Shown one piece after another: positions 1 to 7,025 of a DNA stretch of 15,701 bases. Below the pieces are notes generated by a model. That model was not told the origin of the DNA. It worked only from the letters and a program-made list of their open reading frames with translations, and searched no databases. The stretch comes from SIG205 sp045545595 (GTDB lineage: Bacteria > Bacillota_I > Bacilli_A > RF39 > UBA660). The stretch spans positions 1-15,701 of the forward strand of contig JAZQBG010000039.1 of assembly GCA_045545595.1 (NCBI GenBank). The letters run 5' to 3'. Numbering within the stretch: position 1 is the first letter of the stretch; every line of letters begins with the position of its first letter. The position numbers and the translations under genes were made by a program.

Positions 1-70
1 ATAGAATTACTGCTACAATTGAAAACACAATATTCTTATTGATTTTCTTTTCTTTTTTTATTTCTTCCAT
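1..70 (-). CDS. N-terminus of an unidentified membrane protein (3' truncated by window edge)
   Basis: An ATG at 70-68 opens a frame that runs off the left edge. It begins MEEIKKEKK and is followed by a hydrophobic stretch (NIVFSIVAVIL), so the protein starts with a short lysine-rich cytoplasmic tail and then a membrane segment or signal anchor. An AGGAGGAG Shine-Dalgarno lies about 8-10 bases upstream and a good sigma-A promoter (134-162) lies before that. Only 23 residues are visible, so the family cannot be named. Position after murE-mraY fits a cell-envelope or division gene, but it has its own promoter and is separated from mraY by a probable terminator. Confidence 0.6.
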   Translation of the reverse strand, partial: MEEIKKEKKINKNIVFSIVAVIL

Positions 71-133
71 CTTTTCTACTCCTCCTCTATTATTGTGAAA
101 TATTTCTAAAGTATTATCCACAATTCTAATAAA

Positions 134-162
134 ATTATATAAAATTCCCCCCCGAAAGTCAA
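134..162 (-). promoter_or_regulatory. Sigma-A promoter with a G7 tract in its spacer
   Basis: On the minus strand TTGACT (162-157) and TATAAT (139-134) are separated by exactly 17 bases and point at the gene starting at 70. The spacer holds seven consecutive G (C at 147-153 on the plus strand), which is striking in such AT-rich DNA. A change in tract length would change the -35/-10 spacing. The remaining leader (71-133) holds the Shine-Dalgarno and no other recognisable element. Confidence 0.7.
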
Positions 163-265
163 TTGGTTTTCAACAGATTTTCATTTTTATATATAGTTAT
201 CTTTTATAATTCCTAAACTTCTTAATTTTCTATTTTTTACTTCTTCATTAACACCACTTTTCCAA

Positions 266-293
266 AAGTTTTGCAAATGAACTTGCAAAACTT
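266..293. terminator. Probable bidirectional terminator after mraY
   Basis: An 11-bp perfect inverted repeat (AAGTTTTGCAA at 266-276, TTGCAAAACTT at 283-293) has a 6-base loop. On the plus strand it is followed by CTTTTTTTG. On the minus strand, the direction of mraY, it is followed only by TTGG, so termination there is less certain. A partial copy of the arm (TTTTGCAAATG) recurs at about 307-317. The mraY-to-left-gene gap (71-355) otherwise holds only the promoter described and AT-rich sequence. Confidence 0.5.
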
Positions 294-355
294 CTTTTTT
301 TGACATTTTTTGCAAATGGAGAAAAAAAGAAAAAACAAATAGTTTCCTATCTGTT

Positions 356-1336
356 TTATAACCATACTCCAAAGAATATTCCTGCCATACATAGTATTAA
401 TCCTATAGTCCAAAACAATTTTACTATATCTACTTCACTCCATCCTAGTTTTTCAAAGTGATGATGAAGTGGTGTCATCAAGAATAATCTCTTATGGAAT
501 AATTTAACCCATATTATTTGAATGATAACTGTTAAAGTTTCAATTATAAATACTCCTGCTACTATAACAAGTGTCAGTTCTCTTCTAACTAGAATTGCGA
601 TAGTTGCTAGTGTTGCACCAAGTGCTAGAGAACCGGTATCTCCCATGAATATTTTTGCGGGGTGAATATTGAAAATCAAGAAACCAACAAGCGCTCCACA
701 AAGAACAAAGCAGAATATTCCAATATCTTCATAACCACAATTTAATGCAATTAAACCAAATGCAATAAATGCAATAGCAGATAATCCTCCTGCAAGTCCA
801 TCTAATCCATCTGTAATATTTACTGCGTTACTAGCACCCACCAATAAGAATAATATAAATAGTCCATATAACCAGCCCATTTGTATATCAATTCCTAAAG
901 TGGAAATGACTAGTGAAGTTTCTCCACCAGTTTTTAAAAACATGAAGAAGAAAATAATTGCAATTATTACTTGTCCTAATAATTTTTGGACTTCAGTAAG
1001 TCCTTTATTATTATGTCTTCTAATTATTAAATAGTCATCTATAAAACCTATTAATGCATAGGCAACAAGTACAAATAATACCATTAATAAGTTTGTTGTA
1101 ATTTCTATTTTATCCATAAAGTATAGAATAAATATAGTTGCGACAGTTGGAATTAGAAATATTAATCCCCCCATCGTAGGAGTACCACTCTTTTTTCTGT
1201 GAGCTTCTTCCATATATATACTAAGACTTTGTTTTACATTTAATTTTTTTAATAGTGGTATTAATATTAGTCCTAATGATGTCGCTAAAAGAAAACCAAT
1301 CATTACAGATAATACTGTTTTAGTAAGTAATAACAT
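356..1336 (-). CDS. mraY: Phospho-N-acetylmuramoyl-pentapeptide-transferase (MraY)
   Basis: MraY transfers phospho-MurNAc-pentapeptide from UDP to undecaprenyl phosphate, making lipid I on the cytoplasmic face of the membrane. The 326-aa product has the family's multi-pass layout and length and all diagnostic motifs: the DD pair at 100-101 (FIDDYL), NITDGLDGLAGG near 173-184, MGDTGSLALG at 231-240 with the metal-binding Asp233, and the HHH motif at 291-293 (PLHHHFE). The start is supported by AAGGTGA about 6 bases upstream, lying in the end of murE. The murE stop is one base from the mraY ATG, so the two are translationally linked and co-transcribed. The ending GVWL is a normal family C-terminus. 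Confidence 0.97.
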   Translation of the reverse strand: MLLLTKTVLSVMIGFLLATSLGLILIPLLKKLNVKQSLSIYMEEAHRKKSGTPTMGGLIFLIPTVATIFILYFMDKIEITTNLLMVLFVLVAYALIGFIDDYLIIRRHNNKGLTEVQKLLGQVIIAIIFFFMFLKTGGETSLVISTLGIDIQMGWLYGLFILFLLVGASNAVNITDGLDGLAGGLSAIAFIAFGLIALNCGYEDIGIFCFVLCGALVGFLIFNIHPAKIFMGDTGSLALGATLATIAILVRRELTLVIVAGVFIIETLTVIIQIIWVKLFHKRLFLMTPLHHHFEKLGWSEVDIVKLFWTIGLILCMAGIFFGVWL

Positions 1337-1337
1337 T

Positions 1338-2705
1338 TTACATCACCTTATCTATATACTCTATTACACACTCTTTATCATCATGATGATGTTTAACATC
1401 ACCAATTATTTGATAATCTTCATGACCTTTACCTAAAATAAGTAATACATCATCTTTATTTAACATATCAATTCCTTTATGAATTGCTTCTACTCTATCT
1501 TCACATATTTCATAATTAGTATTATCTAATCCAGCAGTCATATTTTTAATGATTTCTTTTGGATCTTCAAATCTAGGATTATCGTTTGTAATTATAACAT
1601 AATCAGATAAATCTGTAGCTCCTTTAGCCATTAAAGGTCTTTTTGTTTTTTCTCTATTACCACCACAACCAATTATTGTATATATTTTACCTTTACTATA
1701 TTCCTTAACACAACTTATAACATTTTCGACTGCATCTGGTGTATGAGCATAATCTACAATAATTAATGAATCATTATATTTTACTGTGTCCATTCTACCA
1801 GGTGGATAGTTTATTTCACTAACTATTCTCTTAATTTCTTCGATATTTATTTTTAAATCATTTAATACTAATATAACACCCATCATATTATGAATATTAT
1901 ATTTCCCTAGTAATTTGGTAATAAATTTTTCCTCTTTACCATTAATCATTAGGTTAAAATGTGTTTGGTAATCCATATATTTATAATCTAAAATTTTATA
2001 TTCTGAATCATTAAATCCAAAGAATAAATTTCTTGAGTCTTTATTAACTATTTTATCATAGTTGGGATCATCTACATTGATAATTGATGCCCCATTTTGT
2101 TTAACCATTGTAAATAATTTTTTCTTAGATTCTGTATAGTGTTCAAAAGTTTTATGAAAGTCTAAATGGTCATCTGTAAGATTTGAAAATATTGCATAGT
2201 CAAAAGTTAAAGTATCAACTCTACCTAATGCTAAAGCATGACTACTAACTTCCATTACTACATATTCACAATTGTTTTGTGCACACTCTAATAACATTTC
2301 ATAGACATCTTGTATTTCTGGTGTTGTATTATCTAAATCACGTACTTTATCATCAATATAAAATCCTATTGTACCAATATATCCACATTTTTTATTTAAC
2401 TTTTTAAATGCTTGGTATAAAAGATAACAACTTGTAGTCTTTCCATTTGTTCCCGTCATACCAATTATATTTATATTTTTAATTTTATCATAATAATTAG
2501 TGTATAAATATTCTCTCAAAAATTTATAAGTATCAGGAACTACTACTGTATTAACACTGTAACTTCCATGTTCACATATAATAGTAGTTGCGCCATTTTC
2601 TATTGCCGATTCTATATAATCATGGCCATCTCTATTTAATCCCTTGATTGCTATAAAAGTATCTCCCGGTTTAACTAATTTTGAATTGGTTTTTATGTTT
2701 ATCAT
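1338..2705 (-). CDS. murE: UDP-MurNAc-tripeptide ligase MurE, meso-diaminopimelate type
   Basis: MurE is the ATP-dependent cytoplasmic ligase that adds the third residue to UDP-MurNAc-L-Ala-D-Glu. The 455 aa cover the three Mur-ligase domains: N-terminal UDP-substrate domain (1-80), central ATPase with P-loop MTGTNGKTT at 83-91 and VMEVSSHAL at 150-158, and C-terminal domain with DYAHTPDA (318-325) and LGKGHED (424-430). The YTESKKKLF segment (190-198) carries the lysine that is carbamylated in the family. DNPR at 375-378 is the signature for meso-diaminopimelate, whereas lysine-adding enzymes lack this arginine, so EC 6.3.2.13 is inferred. The GGTGGTG Shine-Dalgarno is well placed. First gene of the murE-mraY unit. 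Confidence 0.96.
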   Translation of the reverse strand: MINIKTNSKLVKPGDTFIAIKGLNRDGHDYIESAIENGATTIICEHGSYSVNTVVVPDTYKFLREYLYTNYYDKIKNINIIGMTGTNGKTTSCYLLYQAFKKLNKKCGYIGTIGFYIDDKVRDLDNTTPEIQDVYEMLLECAQNNCEYVVMEVSSHALALGRVDTLTFDYAIFSNLTDDHLDFHKTFEHYTESKKKLFTMVKQNGASIINVDDPNYDKIVNKDSRNLFFGFNDSEYKILDYKYMDYQTHFNLMINGKEEKFITKLLGKYNIHNMMGVILVLNDLKINIEEIKRIVSEINYPPGRMDTVKYNDSLIIVDYAHTPDAVENVISCVKEYSKGKIYTIIGCGGNREKTKRPLMAKGATDLSDYVIITNDNPRFEDPKEIIKNMTAGLDNTNYEICEDRVEAIHKGIDMLNKDDVLLILGKGHEDYQIIGDVKHHHDDKECVIEYIDKVM

Positions 2706-2779
2706 ATTGTTTCACCACCTATTAATTTATATGTACAAACTATAAAAAGTAGTAACAAAAATTAAACTTCTACATATAT

Positions 2780-2788
2780 ATTATAACA
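2780..2788 (-). promoter_or_regulatory. Extended -10 promoter for murE-mraY
   Basis: The minus strand reads TGTTATAATA, a TGn-extended consensus -10 about 75 bases before the murE start. No good -35 is seen at 16-18 bases. A second TATAAT lies further upstream (about 2821-2826) and could be an alternative. Confidence 0.45.
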
Positions 2789-2854
2789 CTCTTTAAAATA
2801 CACGGTTAGGTTTTAATTGTGATTATACACTTAGTTTACATAAATTTTCCCAAA

Positions 2855-2882
2855 ATAAAAAAAGTGTATTTTTATACACTTT
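2855..2882 (-). terminator. Intrinsic terminator of the tyrosine-rich surface-protein gene
   Basis: On the minus strand, AAAGTGTAT / ATACACTTT arms (2882-2874 and 2869-2861) close a 4-base AAAA loop and are followed by TTTTTATTTT. It begins 2 bases after the stop codon at 2885 and separates this gene from murE. Confidence 0.8.
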
Positions 2883-2884
2883 AA

Positions 2885-4237
2885 TTAGTAACTATATACA
2901 TATCCTGAATAAGTAGTGGTATTGTTATCAAGTGATTCAATATATCCAGCGTATAGTCCTACCCAAGTTCTAGTAACTTGTTTAGTTTGACCAACATTAT
3001 TACAATATCCTAAATCACTAGCTAATTTACTTTCAGAATCTTTTAAATAGAAACTTGTTTTATTTAAAACTCCTACATATCCATTTTCTTCATAGAAAAT
3101 AGTTGGATGATTGTCAGCATTAGCAACAGTTTGTCCATTTGATTTATCAGTTGAAACTAATGTCCATCCAGATGTACCATATTGTCCGGCAACATCACAT
3201 CTGTAAGTATATGTAACTCTGTTAGTCCATTCAATATTACTTACATATTTACTACTTTGATTATTAGAATAATCTTCTTCTAAATATCCCTTATATGTAC
3301 CATCATCATAATATCTAGAATGATAATTACTTATATATTTACGTTTTGTTGTATTAGATGATGAATTATTTAAAAGATAATTTTTTTCTATTGTTACCAT
3401 TTTAGAAACAGTACCTGTTACACCACTTCTTGTTTCAGCACTATAGATTAATGCATATGTTCCTGGTGTATTTATATCAACATATCCATCAACTAATTCT
3501 ACATCTAATTCTCTATTTGTAACTGGATCAGTTGCGGTTGGGTTAGATATGTTATTTGTTCTACAACTTGTTGAACCTTGTGAACAACTTACTCCTTTTT
3601 TATTACTCCAAATTGGTCCTTGATTATAAATATTACTTTCATCACCAACTTCAAAATCCGGCTCTCTTACTGTTACCTTTCTTGAAACACTTCTACAATA
3701 AATTGAACCTGGATAATTACAAGCTTTATATACTGTTGTATATACTCCTGGAACACTAGTATTTACATCATTGTATGTTATTTCAATTAAATCTGTAACA
3801 TCACCAAATTCTGAATGATATGCACTAATATCTTCCATAGGATCATAATAATCATATTGTTCTATTATTTTACTTATCACATTTTTTACTGCTGGCGCTT
3901 TAGTGTCACTATAATCATAATATTGATTATAATTATTGTAATTGTTATTCATATAGTCATAATTATAATCATTTTCATAGTAATAATCATCGTTATAGTA
4001 GTAATCATCGTTGTAATAATATTCATCATAATAATACTCTTCATCATAATAATCATCATAATAATTTTGGAAATTATAACCAGCTAGATTATTATTGTTA
4101 GAATCAGATTTTATACTTGTACTAACTTTAAAATCTTTTTGGAAATAAACCATATAGCCTGCGAAAACAACAAGAACTGCAAGCAAAATTATGCCAATAC
4201 CTTCAGCTGAATTAATTTTTTTGAAAAACTTATTCAT
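2885..4237 (-). CDS. Membrane-anchored Tyr/Asp/Asn-rich surface protein with Ig-like domains
   Basis: Not assignable to a named gene. The 450-aa product starts with a lysine-bearing tail and one hydrophobic segment (14-32), a signal anchor that would leave the rest outside the cytoplasm. Residues 54-110 are low complexity, almost only Tyr, Asp, Asn and Glu, including a six-residue unit NDDYYY repeated at 76-87. Two stretches, about 113-192 and 235-285, end in the pattern PGxYxxxYxA...VTV/I typical of bacterial Ig-like (DUF5011/Cry22-like) domains. The C-terminal third (300-450) is rich in Tyr, Ser, Asn and Thr, with short GY-containing echoes (YKGYL, YAGYI, YSGYV). Six cysteines (173, 181, 218, 225, 347, 412) could form disulfides. 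AAGGGAG lies before the ATG. Own promoter and terminator imply a single-gene unit. A role in envelope, adhesion or spore surface is only a guess. Confidence 0.75.
   Translation of the reverse strand: MNKFFKKINSAEGIGIILLAVLVVFAGYMVYFQKDFKVSTSIKSDSNNNNLAGYNFQNYYDDYYDEEYYYDEYYYNDDYYYNDDYYYENDYNYDYMNNNYNNYNQYYDYSDTKAPAVKNVISKIIEQYDYYDPMEDISAYHSEFGDVTDLIEITYNDVNTSVPGVYTTVYKACNYPGSIYCRSVSRKVTVREPDFEVGDESNIYNQGPIWSNKKGVSCSQGSTSCRTNNISNPTATDPVTNRELDVELVDGYVDINTPGTYALIYSAETRSGVTGTVSKMVTIEKNYLLNNSSSNTTKRKYISNYHSRYYDDGTYKGYLEEDYSNNQSSKYVSNIEWTNRVTYTYRCDVAGQYGTSGWTLVSTDKSNGQTVANADNHPTIFYEENGYVGVLNKTSFYLKDSESKLASDLGYCNNVGQTKQVTRTWVGLYAGYIESLDNNTTTYSGYVYSY
3977..4012 (-). repeat. Two tandem 18-bp units encoding NDDYYY
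   Basis: Codons 76-81 and 82-87 of the tyrosine-rich protein are near-identical 18-base units that differ by a synonymous TAC/TAT change. They sit inside a longer degenerate Tyr/Asp tract (about 3911-4066) that looks as if it grew by repeat expansion. Confidence 0.7.
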
Positions 4238-4260
4238 ACAAACACTCCCTTACTGATTCT

Positions 4261-4288
4261 ATTGTAACAGTTTCGTAAAAAAAAGCAA
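4261..4288 (-). promoter_or_regulatory. Promoter of the tyrosine-rich surface-protein gene
   Basis: The minus strand has TTGCTT (4288-4283), a 16-base spacer, and TACAAT (4266-4261) preceded by TGT, an extended -10. It lies 24 bases before the ATG. The -35 falls inside the 3' arm of the preceding terminator hairpin, so the two signals overlap. Confidence 0.55.
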
Positions 4289-4312
4289 TTTTTTTCATTA
4301 AAAAATTACTTT
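4277..4312 (-). terminator. Probable terminator after rlmCD
   Basis: A 13-bp, nearly all A-U stem (4312-4300 with 4294-4282, one G-U pair) with a 5-base loop is followed on the minus strand by a run of T. It lies about 65 bases after the rlmCD stop. Low GC makes it weak, but the symmetric A/T tracts may let it work in both directions. Confidence 0.5.
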
Positions 4313-4378
4313 TTTTTGATAAAAATTATTTTTTTATCGCTGAATCAATATAGTTAGTAATATTTTTTTTGATTTTTA

Positions 4379-5665
4379 TTAAATTTTTTTATTTTCTTTT
4401 AATTCTAACAAAGTCAAGCACTCAACATGGTGAGTCATTGGAAATAAATCATAAGGAGTTATTTCTTTAATATCATAGTTATCTTGTAAAATGTTTAAAT
4501 CCCTAGCTAGAGTTACTGGATTACAAGAAACATATATTATTTTCTTTGGTAATAATTCATTAATAACATTAATACTATCTTTATCTATACCACTTCTTGG
4601 TGGGTCAAGTATTATGACATCTAATTTTTTATTAGTTCTTTTTATAACAGGTAATACATTTTTAACATTAGAAGCAACAAATTCAATATTATTGCAACCA
4701 TTAATTTCTTTATTTATATTGGCAGCTTCTATAGCTTCTTTAACTATTTCAACACCTAATATTTTTCTTTTTTCGTTCGCTACTAAAATACTAATTACAC
4801 CAGTTCCACAATATAAATCTAAAATATTAATATCATTTTTAGTGATATATTTTTGAAGATGAGAAAATATTTTTTCAATTTGCTTAGTATTTACTTGAAA
4901 AAATGACTTAGGAGTTATTCTAAATGTTTTATCCAATAGTTTTTCGCTTATATATTCACTTCCATAAACTAATTTATGTTTGTTTTTATTTGATACATAA
5001 ATACTTTTTAAAACCTTTATTTTAGATTTTAATTCATCTACTAATTTAGTGTCTAGATTTTTATCGGTTTCAAAAATAAGCATTAATTCTTTAGTATGTT
5101 CTCCATATTTCATAACTACTGTTTTAATGTTACTATTTTTTAAATATTTTTTAATTATTTTTAATGCGATATTAAAAATAGGATTTATTATTATACATTC
5201 ATTTATTTCCACAAGTTCATTAGTTTCTTCTTTATAAAAGCCAATTTTTTCGTTTTCAATGTGAAATGTTACTTTATTTCTATAATAAAAGTTATCTTCT
5301 GCTTTTACCACATTGTTTAATTTTATTAAATTAGAATTTAACTTAGCGAATTTATATAATAATTCAATTAAATTTTTCTTTTTAAATTCTAAACTCGAGT
5401 CATAATCTTGGTGCATCAAATCACACCCACCACATTTATAATAATATGGACATGGTGGTTTAACTCTATCTTTAGAGTTAGTTATATTATTTAAAATTTC
5501 TCCTTTAGCAAAACTCTTTTTTGTTTTTGTTATCTTAACCTCAACCAATTCACCTGGTAATCCGTATGGTATAAACACTGGAAACTTATTGTATTTCGCA
5601 ACTCCACTTCCTGTTGTTTCTTGTCTAATTATACTTAATTTATACTTTTTTCCTTCTTCAAACAT
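4379..5665 (-). CDS. rlmCD: 23S rRNA (uracil-5-)-methyltransferase, RlmCD/RumA family
   Basis: The family methylates C5 of uridines in 23S rRNA with SAM; Gram-positive single-copy members act at U747 and U1939. The 428-aa product has an N-terminal TRAM RNA-binding domain (1-60), then the iron-sulfur ligands Cys72, Cys78, Cys81 (CPYYYKCGGC) and Cys157 (NEC). The methyltransferase core has LDLYCGTG (282-289), ILDPPRSG (352-359), catalytic Cys381 in YVSCNP, and Glu415 in HVECL as general base. All catalytic and cluster residues are present and the length is normal. GGAAGG before the ATG supports the start. Which of the two uridines is modified cannot be told from sequence. It stands alone between a promoter and a terminator. 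Confidence 0.92.
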   Translation of the reverse strand: MFEEGKKYKLSIIRQETTGSGVAKYNKFPVFIPYGLPGELVEVKITKTKKSFAKGEILNNITNSKDRVKPPCPYYYKCGGCDLMHQDYDSSLEFKKKNLIELLYKFAKLNSNLIKLNNVVKAEDNFYYRNKVTFHIENEKIGFYKEETNELVEINECIIINPIFNIALKIIKKYLKNSNIKTVVMKYGEHTKELMLIFETDKNLDTKLVDELKSKIKVLKSIYVSNKNKHKLVYGSEYISEKLLDKTFRITPKSFFQVNTKQIEKIFSHLQKYITKNDINILDLYCGTGVISILVANEKRKILGVEIVKEAIEAANINKEINGCNNIEFVASNVKNVLPVIKRTNKKLDVIILDPPRSGIDKDSINVINELLPKKIIYVSCNPVTLARDLNILQDNYDIKEITPYDLFPMTHHVECLTLLELKENKKI

Positions 5666-5699
5666 AATTTTTATCCTTCCGATTATTGACTGTATATAT

Positions 5700-5727
5700 A
5701 GTATAACATGAATTCATTTAAAACCAA
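5700..5727 (-). promoter_or_regulatory. Promoter of rlmCD
   Basis: On the minus strand TTGGTT (5727-5722), 16-base spacer, TATACT (5705-5700) preceded by TGT. About 35 bases upstream of the rlmCD ATG and just past the DUF421 terminator. Confidence 0.5.
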
Positions 5728-5730
5728 AAG

Positions 5731-5752
5731 AAAAAAGTATCAAAATTGATAC
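5731..5752 (-). terminator. Terminator of the DUF421 gene
   Basis: Minus-strand hairpin GTATCA / TGATAC with a 4-base ATTT loop followed by TTTTTTC, 31 bases after the stop codon. Confidence 0.75.
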
Positions 5753-5783
5753 CAATAATTACTATTTATTTAAAATATAATTG

Positions 5784-6434
5784 TTAATCTAGCAAATCAC
5801 TTCTTTTAATTATAAAAGTTTTCGTTCCTTTGTAAAAAGCATAGAAAACGTTTTCTAATTCTATTCCTTTTTTATCTAATATATTATGTATCCATTCCCT
5901 ATCTCTATTAAGTTCTTTTAATATATCATCTTGTATTCTACCATCAACTATTATAGCAAAAGGATAACTTGTTGGAATTTTTAAAAAGTTTTTTCTAAAT
6001 AGTGATAGGTTCCCGCTAGTTTCAAGTATTGCATACTCTACATCTTCTAAATTTCTTACCCCATTTTCTCTTAACTGCATTAATAAATCATCTAAATTAT
6101 ATTTTTGTTTACACATTTCTTTAAAGTTTATTCTACCATGTTTAATTAGTACTGATGGTTTACCATCTAAAAAGTCTCTAGTTTTAGGAACTTTTAACGC
6201 TAGATATGCAAGACCTAATTGTAGGAAAGTTAAAAGAACAATTGGAATTAATGACATTAATATTGTCTCATCATAATTTTCTATACTAATCGCAACTAAT
6301 TGTGAAATAAGTATAGATACTATTAAATCTACAATTCCAAGTTGTCCCACTTCTCTTTTACCCATAATTCTATATAATATTAAAACTACAAAATAGAAAA
6401 ATATTGTTCTTAAAATCACTGCCATATAATCCAT
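5784..6434 (-). CDS. DUF421 (YetF/YkjA-type) membrane protein
   Basis: The 216-aa product has three hydrophobic segments at the N-terminus (roughly 5-24, 32-52, 58-82) and then a soluble C-terminal domain, the layout of the DUF421/YetF family. Recognisable family stretches are YRIMGKREVGQLG, GKPSVLIKHGRI and the YNLDDLLMQLRENGV region. The biochemical role of the family is not established. I place the start at ATG 6434: an in-frame GTG nine bases upstream is itself part of the Shine-Dalgarno AGGTG, which sits six bases before this ATG. Divergent from the gene at 6510 across a 75-base gap. A minus-strand TATACT at about 6449-6454 is close to the Shine-Dalgarno and no convincing promoter is clear. 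A terminator follows. Confidence 0.85.
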   Translation of the reverse strand: MDYMAVILRTIFFYFVVLILYRIMGKREVGQLGIVDLIVSILISQLVAISIENYDETILMSLIPIVLLTFLQLGLAYLALKVPKTRDFLDGKPSVLIKHGRINFKEMCKQKYNLDDLLMQLRENGVRNLEDVEYAILETSGNLSLFRKNFLKIPTSYPFAIIVDGRIQDDILKELNRDREWIHNILDKKGIELENVFYAFYKGTKTFIIKRSDLLD

Positions 6435-6509
6435 ATATATCACCTAGTATAGTTATGGGCTCTGGAATATAAATTTATTCAATAACATAACATTTATTAG
6501 GTGATTTGT

Positions 6510-6878
6510 ATGTTAAAAGTTTATTTAAAAGATCTCATGTATGTTTTTGCATCTATTCTTATAGGTATATTTTTATTTACTATATTAAATTATTTTAATA
6601 TTATTGGTGATAATATTCTTAATATATTAAATATGATTCTTATAATTGGCACATTTATATTTAGTGGTTTTTATCTTTCCAAAAGAAGTAAAGGTAGAGG
6701 AATTTTAGAAGGATTAAAAATTGGAAGTATTATTAGTATATTCTTTTTATTAGTCGCTTTGTTAGCATTTAATACTCCATTTAAATGGCAAAATTTAATT
6801 TATTATTTAATTTTAATTATTTCATCTATGACCGGTGGAATTATAGCGAAACAAGGCAAAGAACAAAGCTCAAAATAA
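6510..6878 (+). CDS. Small four-helix membrane protein, TIGR04086/YrzE-like
   Basis: The 122-aa product is four hydrophobic helices (about 9-28, 38-57, 70-87, 96-114) joined by short loops, with SKRSKGRGILEGLK between the second and third and a TGG motif at 108-110 in the fourth. This matches the TIGR04086 (YrzE) membrane family, of unknown function. The ATG at 6510 is chosen because TTAGGTG lies just upstream; an in-frame GTG at 6501 is part of that Shine-Dalgarno. The stop codon sits inside an 18-base palindrome (6869-6886, CTCAAAAT/ATTTTGAG) and only a few bases from the probable right end of the IS element, so the original downstream sequence may have been displaced by the insertion. Confidence 0.75.
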   Translation: MLKVYLKDLMYVFASILIGIFLFTILNYFNIIGDNILNILNMILIIGTFIFSGFYLSKRSKGRGILEGLKIGSIISIFFLLVALLAFNTPFKWQNLIYYLILIISSMTGGIIAKQGKEQSSK

Positions 6879-6883
6879 ATTTT

Positions 6884-7025
6884 GAGTATCTTACCTCACG
6901 GTAAGATGTTTCTGCTTCGCAGGAACTTGTGCTCCTCCACAGACCAGTTTCGGATAGTCGCTACCCTACTATTTTTATTAATTTAATCTATCTTAAATTA
7001 ATTGTTCTATTCCATATTTCATTAA
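6884..7025 (-). ncRNA. Putative omega-RNA (reRNA) of TnpB
   Basis: In this family the right-end transcript downstream of tnpB folds into the guide RNA scaffold, and the guide is the DNA flanking the element. Here the GC content rises sharply (about 6884-6970) relative to the surroundings, with stems CTGC-GAA-GCAG (6912-6922), an AGGA/TCCT pairing (6921-6937), and the final 8-bp hairpin at 6888-6907. The guide would begin near 6882 and read leftward into the last codons and stop of the gene at 6510-6878. The 5' end may lie within tnpB. Sequence structure and family knowledge support it; no expression is shown. Confidence 0.55.

Noticed and set aside
187..372. 61-codon minus-strand frame after mraY
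   Set aside because: Starts with TTG inside mraY without a Shine-Dalgarno and runs through the hairpin at 266-293; composition looks like AT-rich spacer.
3815..4087. Plus-strand frame of Ile/Val-rich residues
   Set aside because: It is the antisense of the Tyr/Asp codon repeats of the surface protein; the hydrophobicity is an artefact of complementing TAT/GAT/AAT codons.
6440..6503. Inverted repeat TCACCTA...TAGGTGA between the divergent genes
   Set aside because: The arms are just the two Shine-Dalgarno sequences facing outward; no evidence for an operator.
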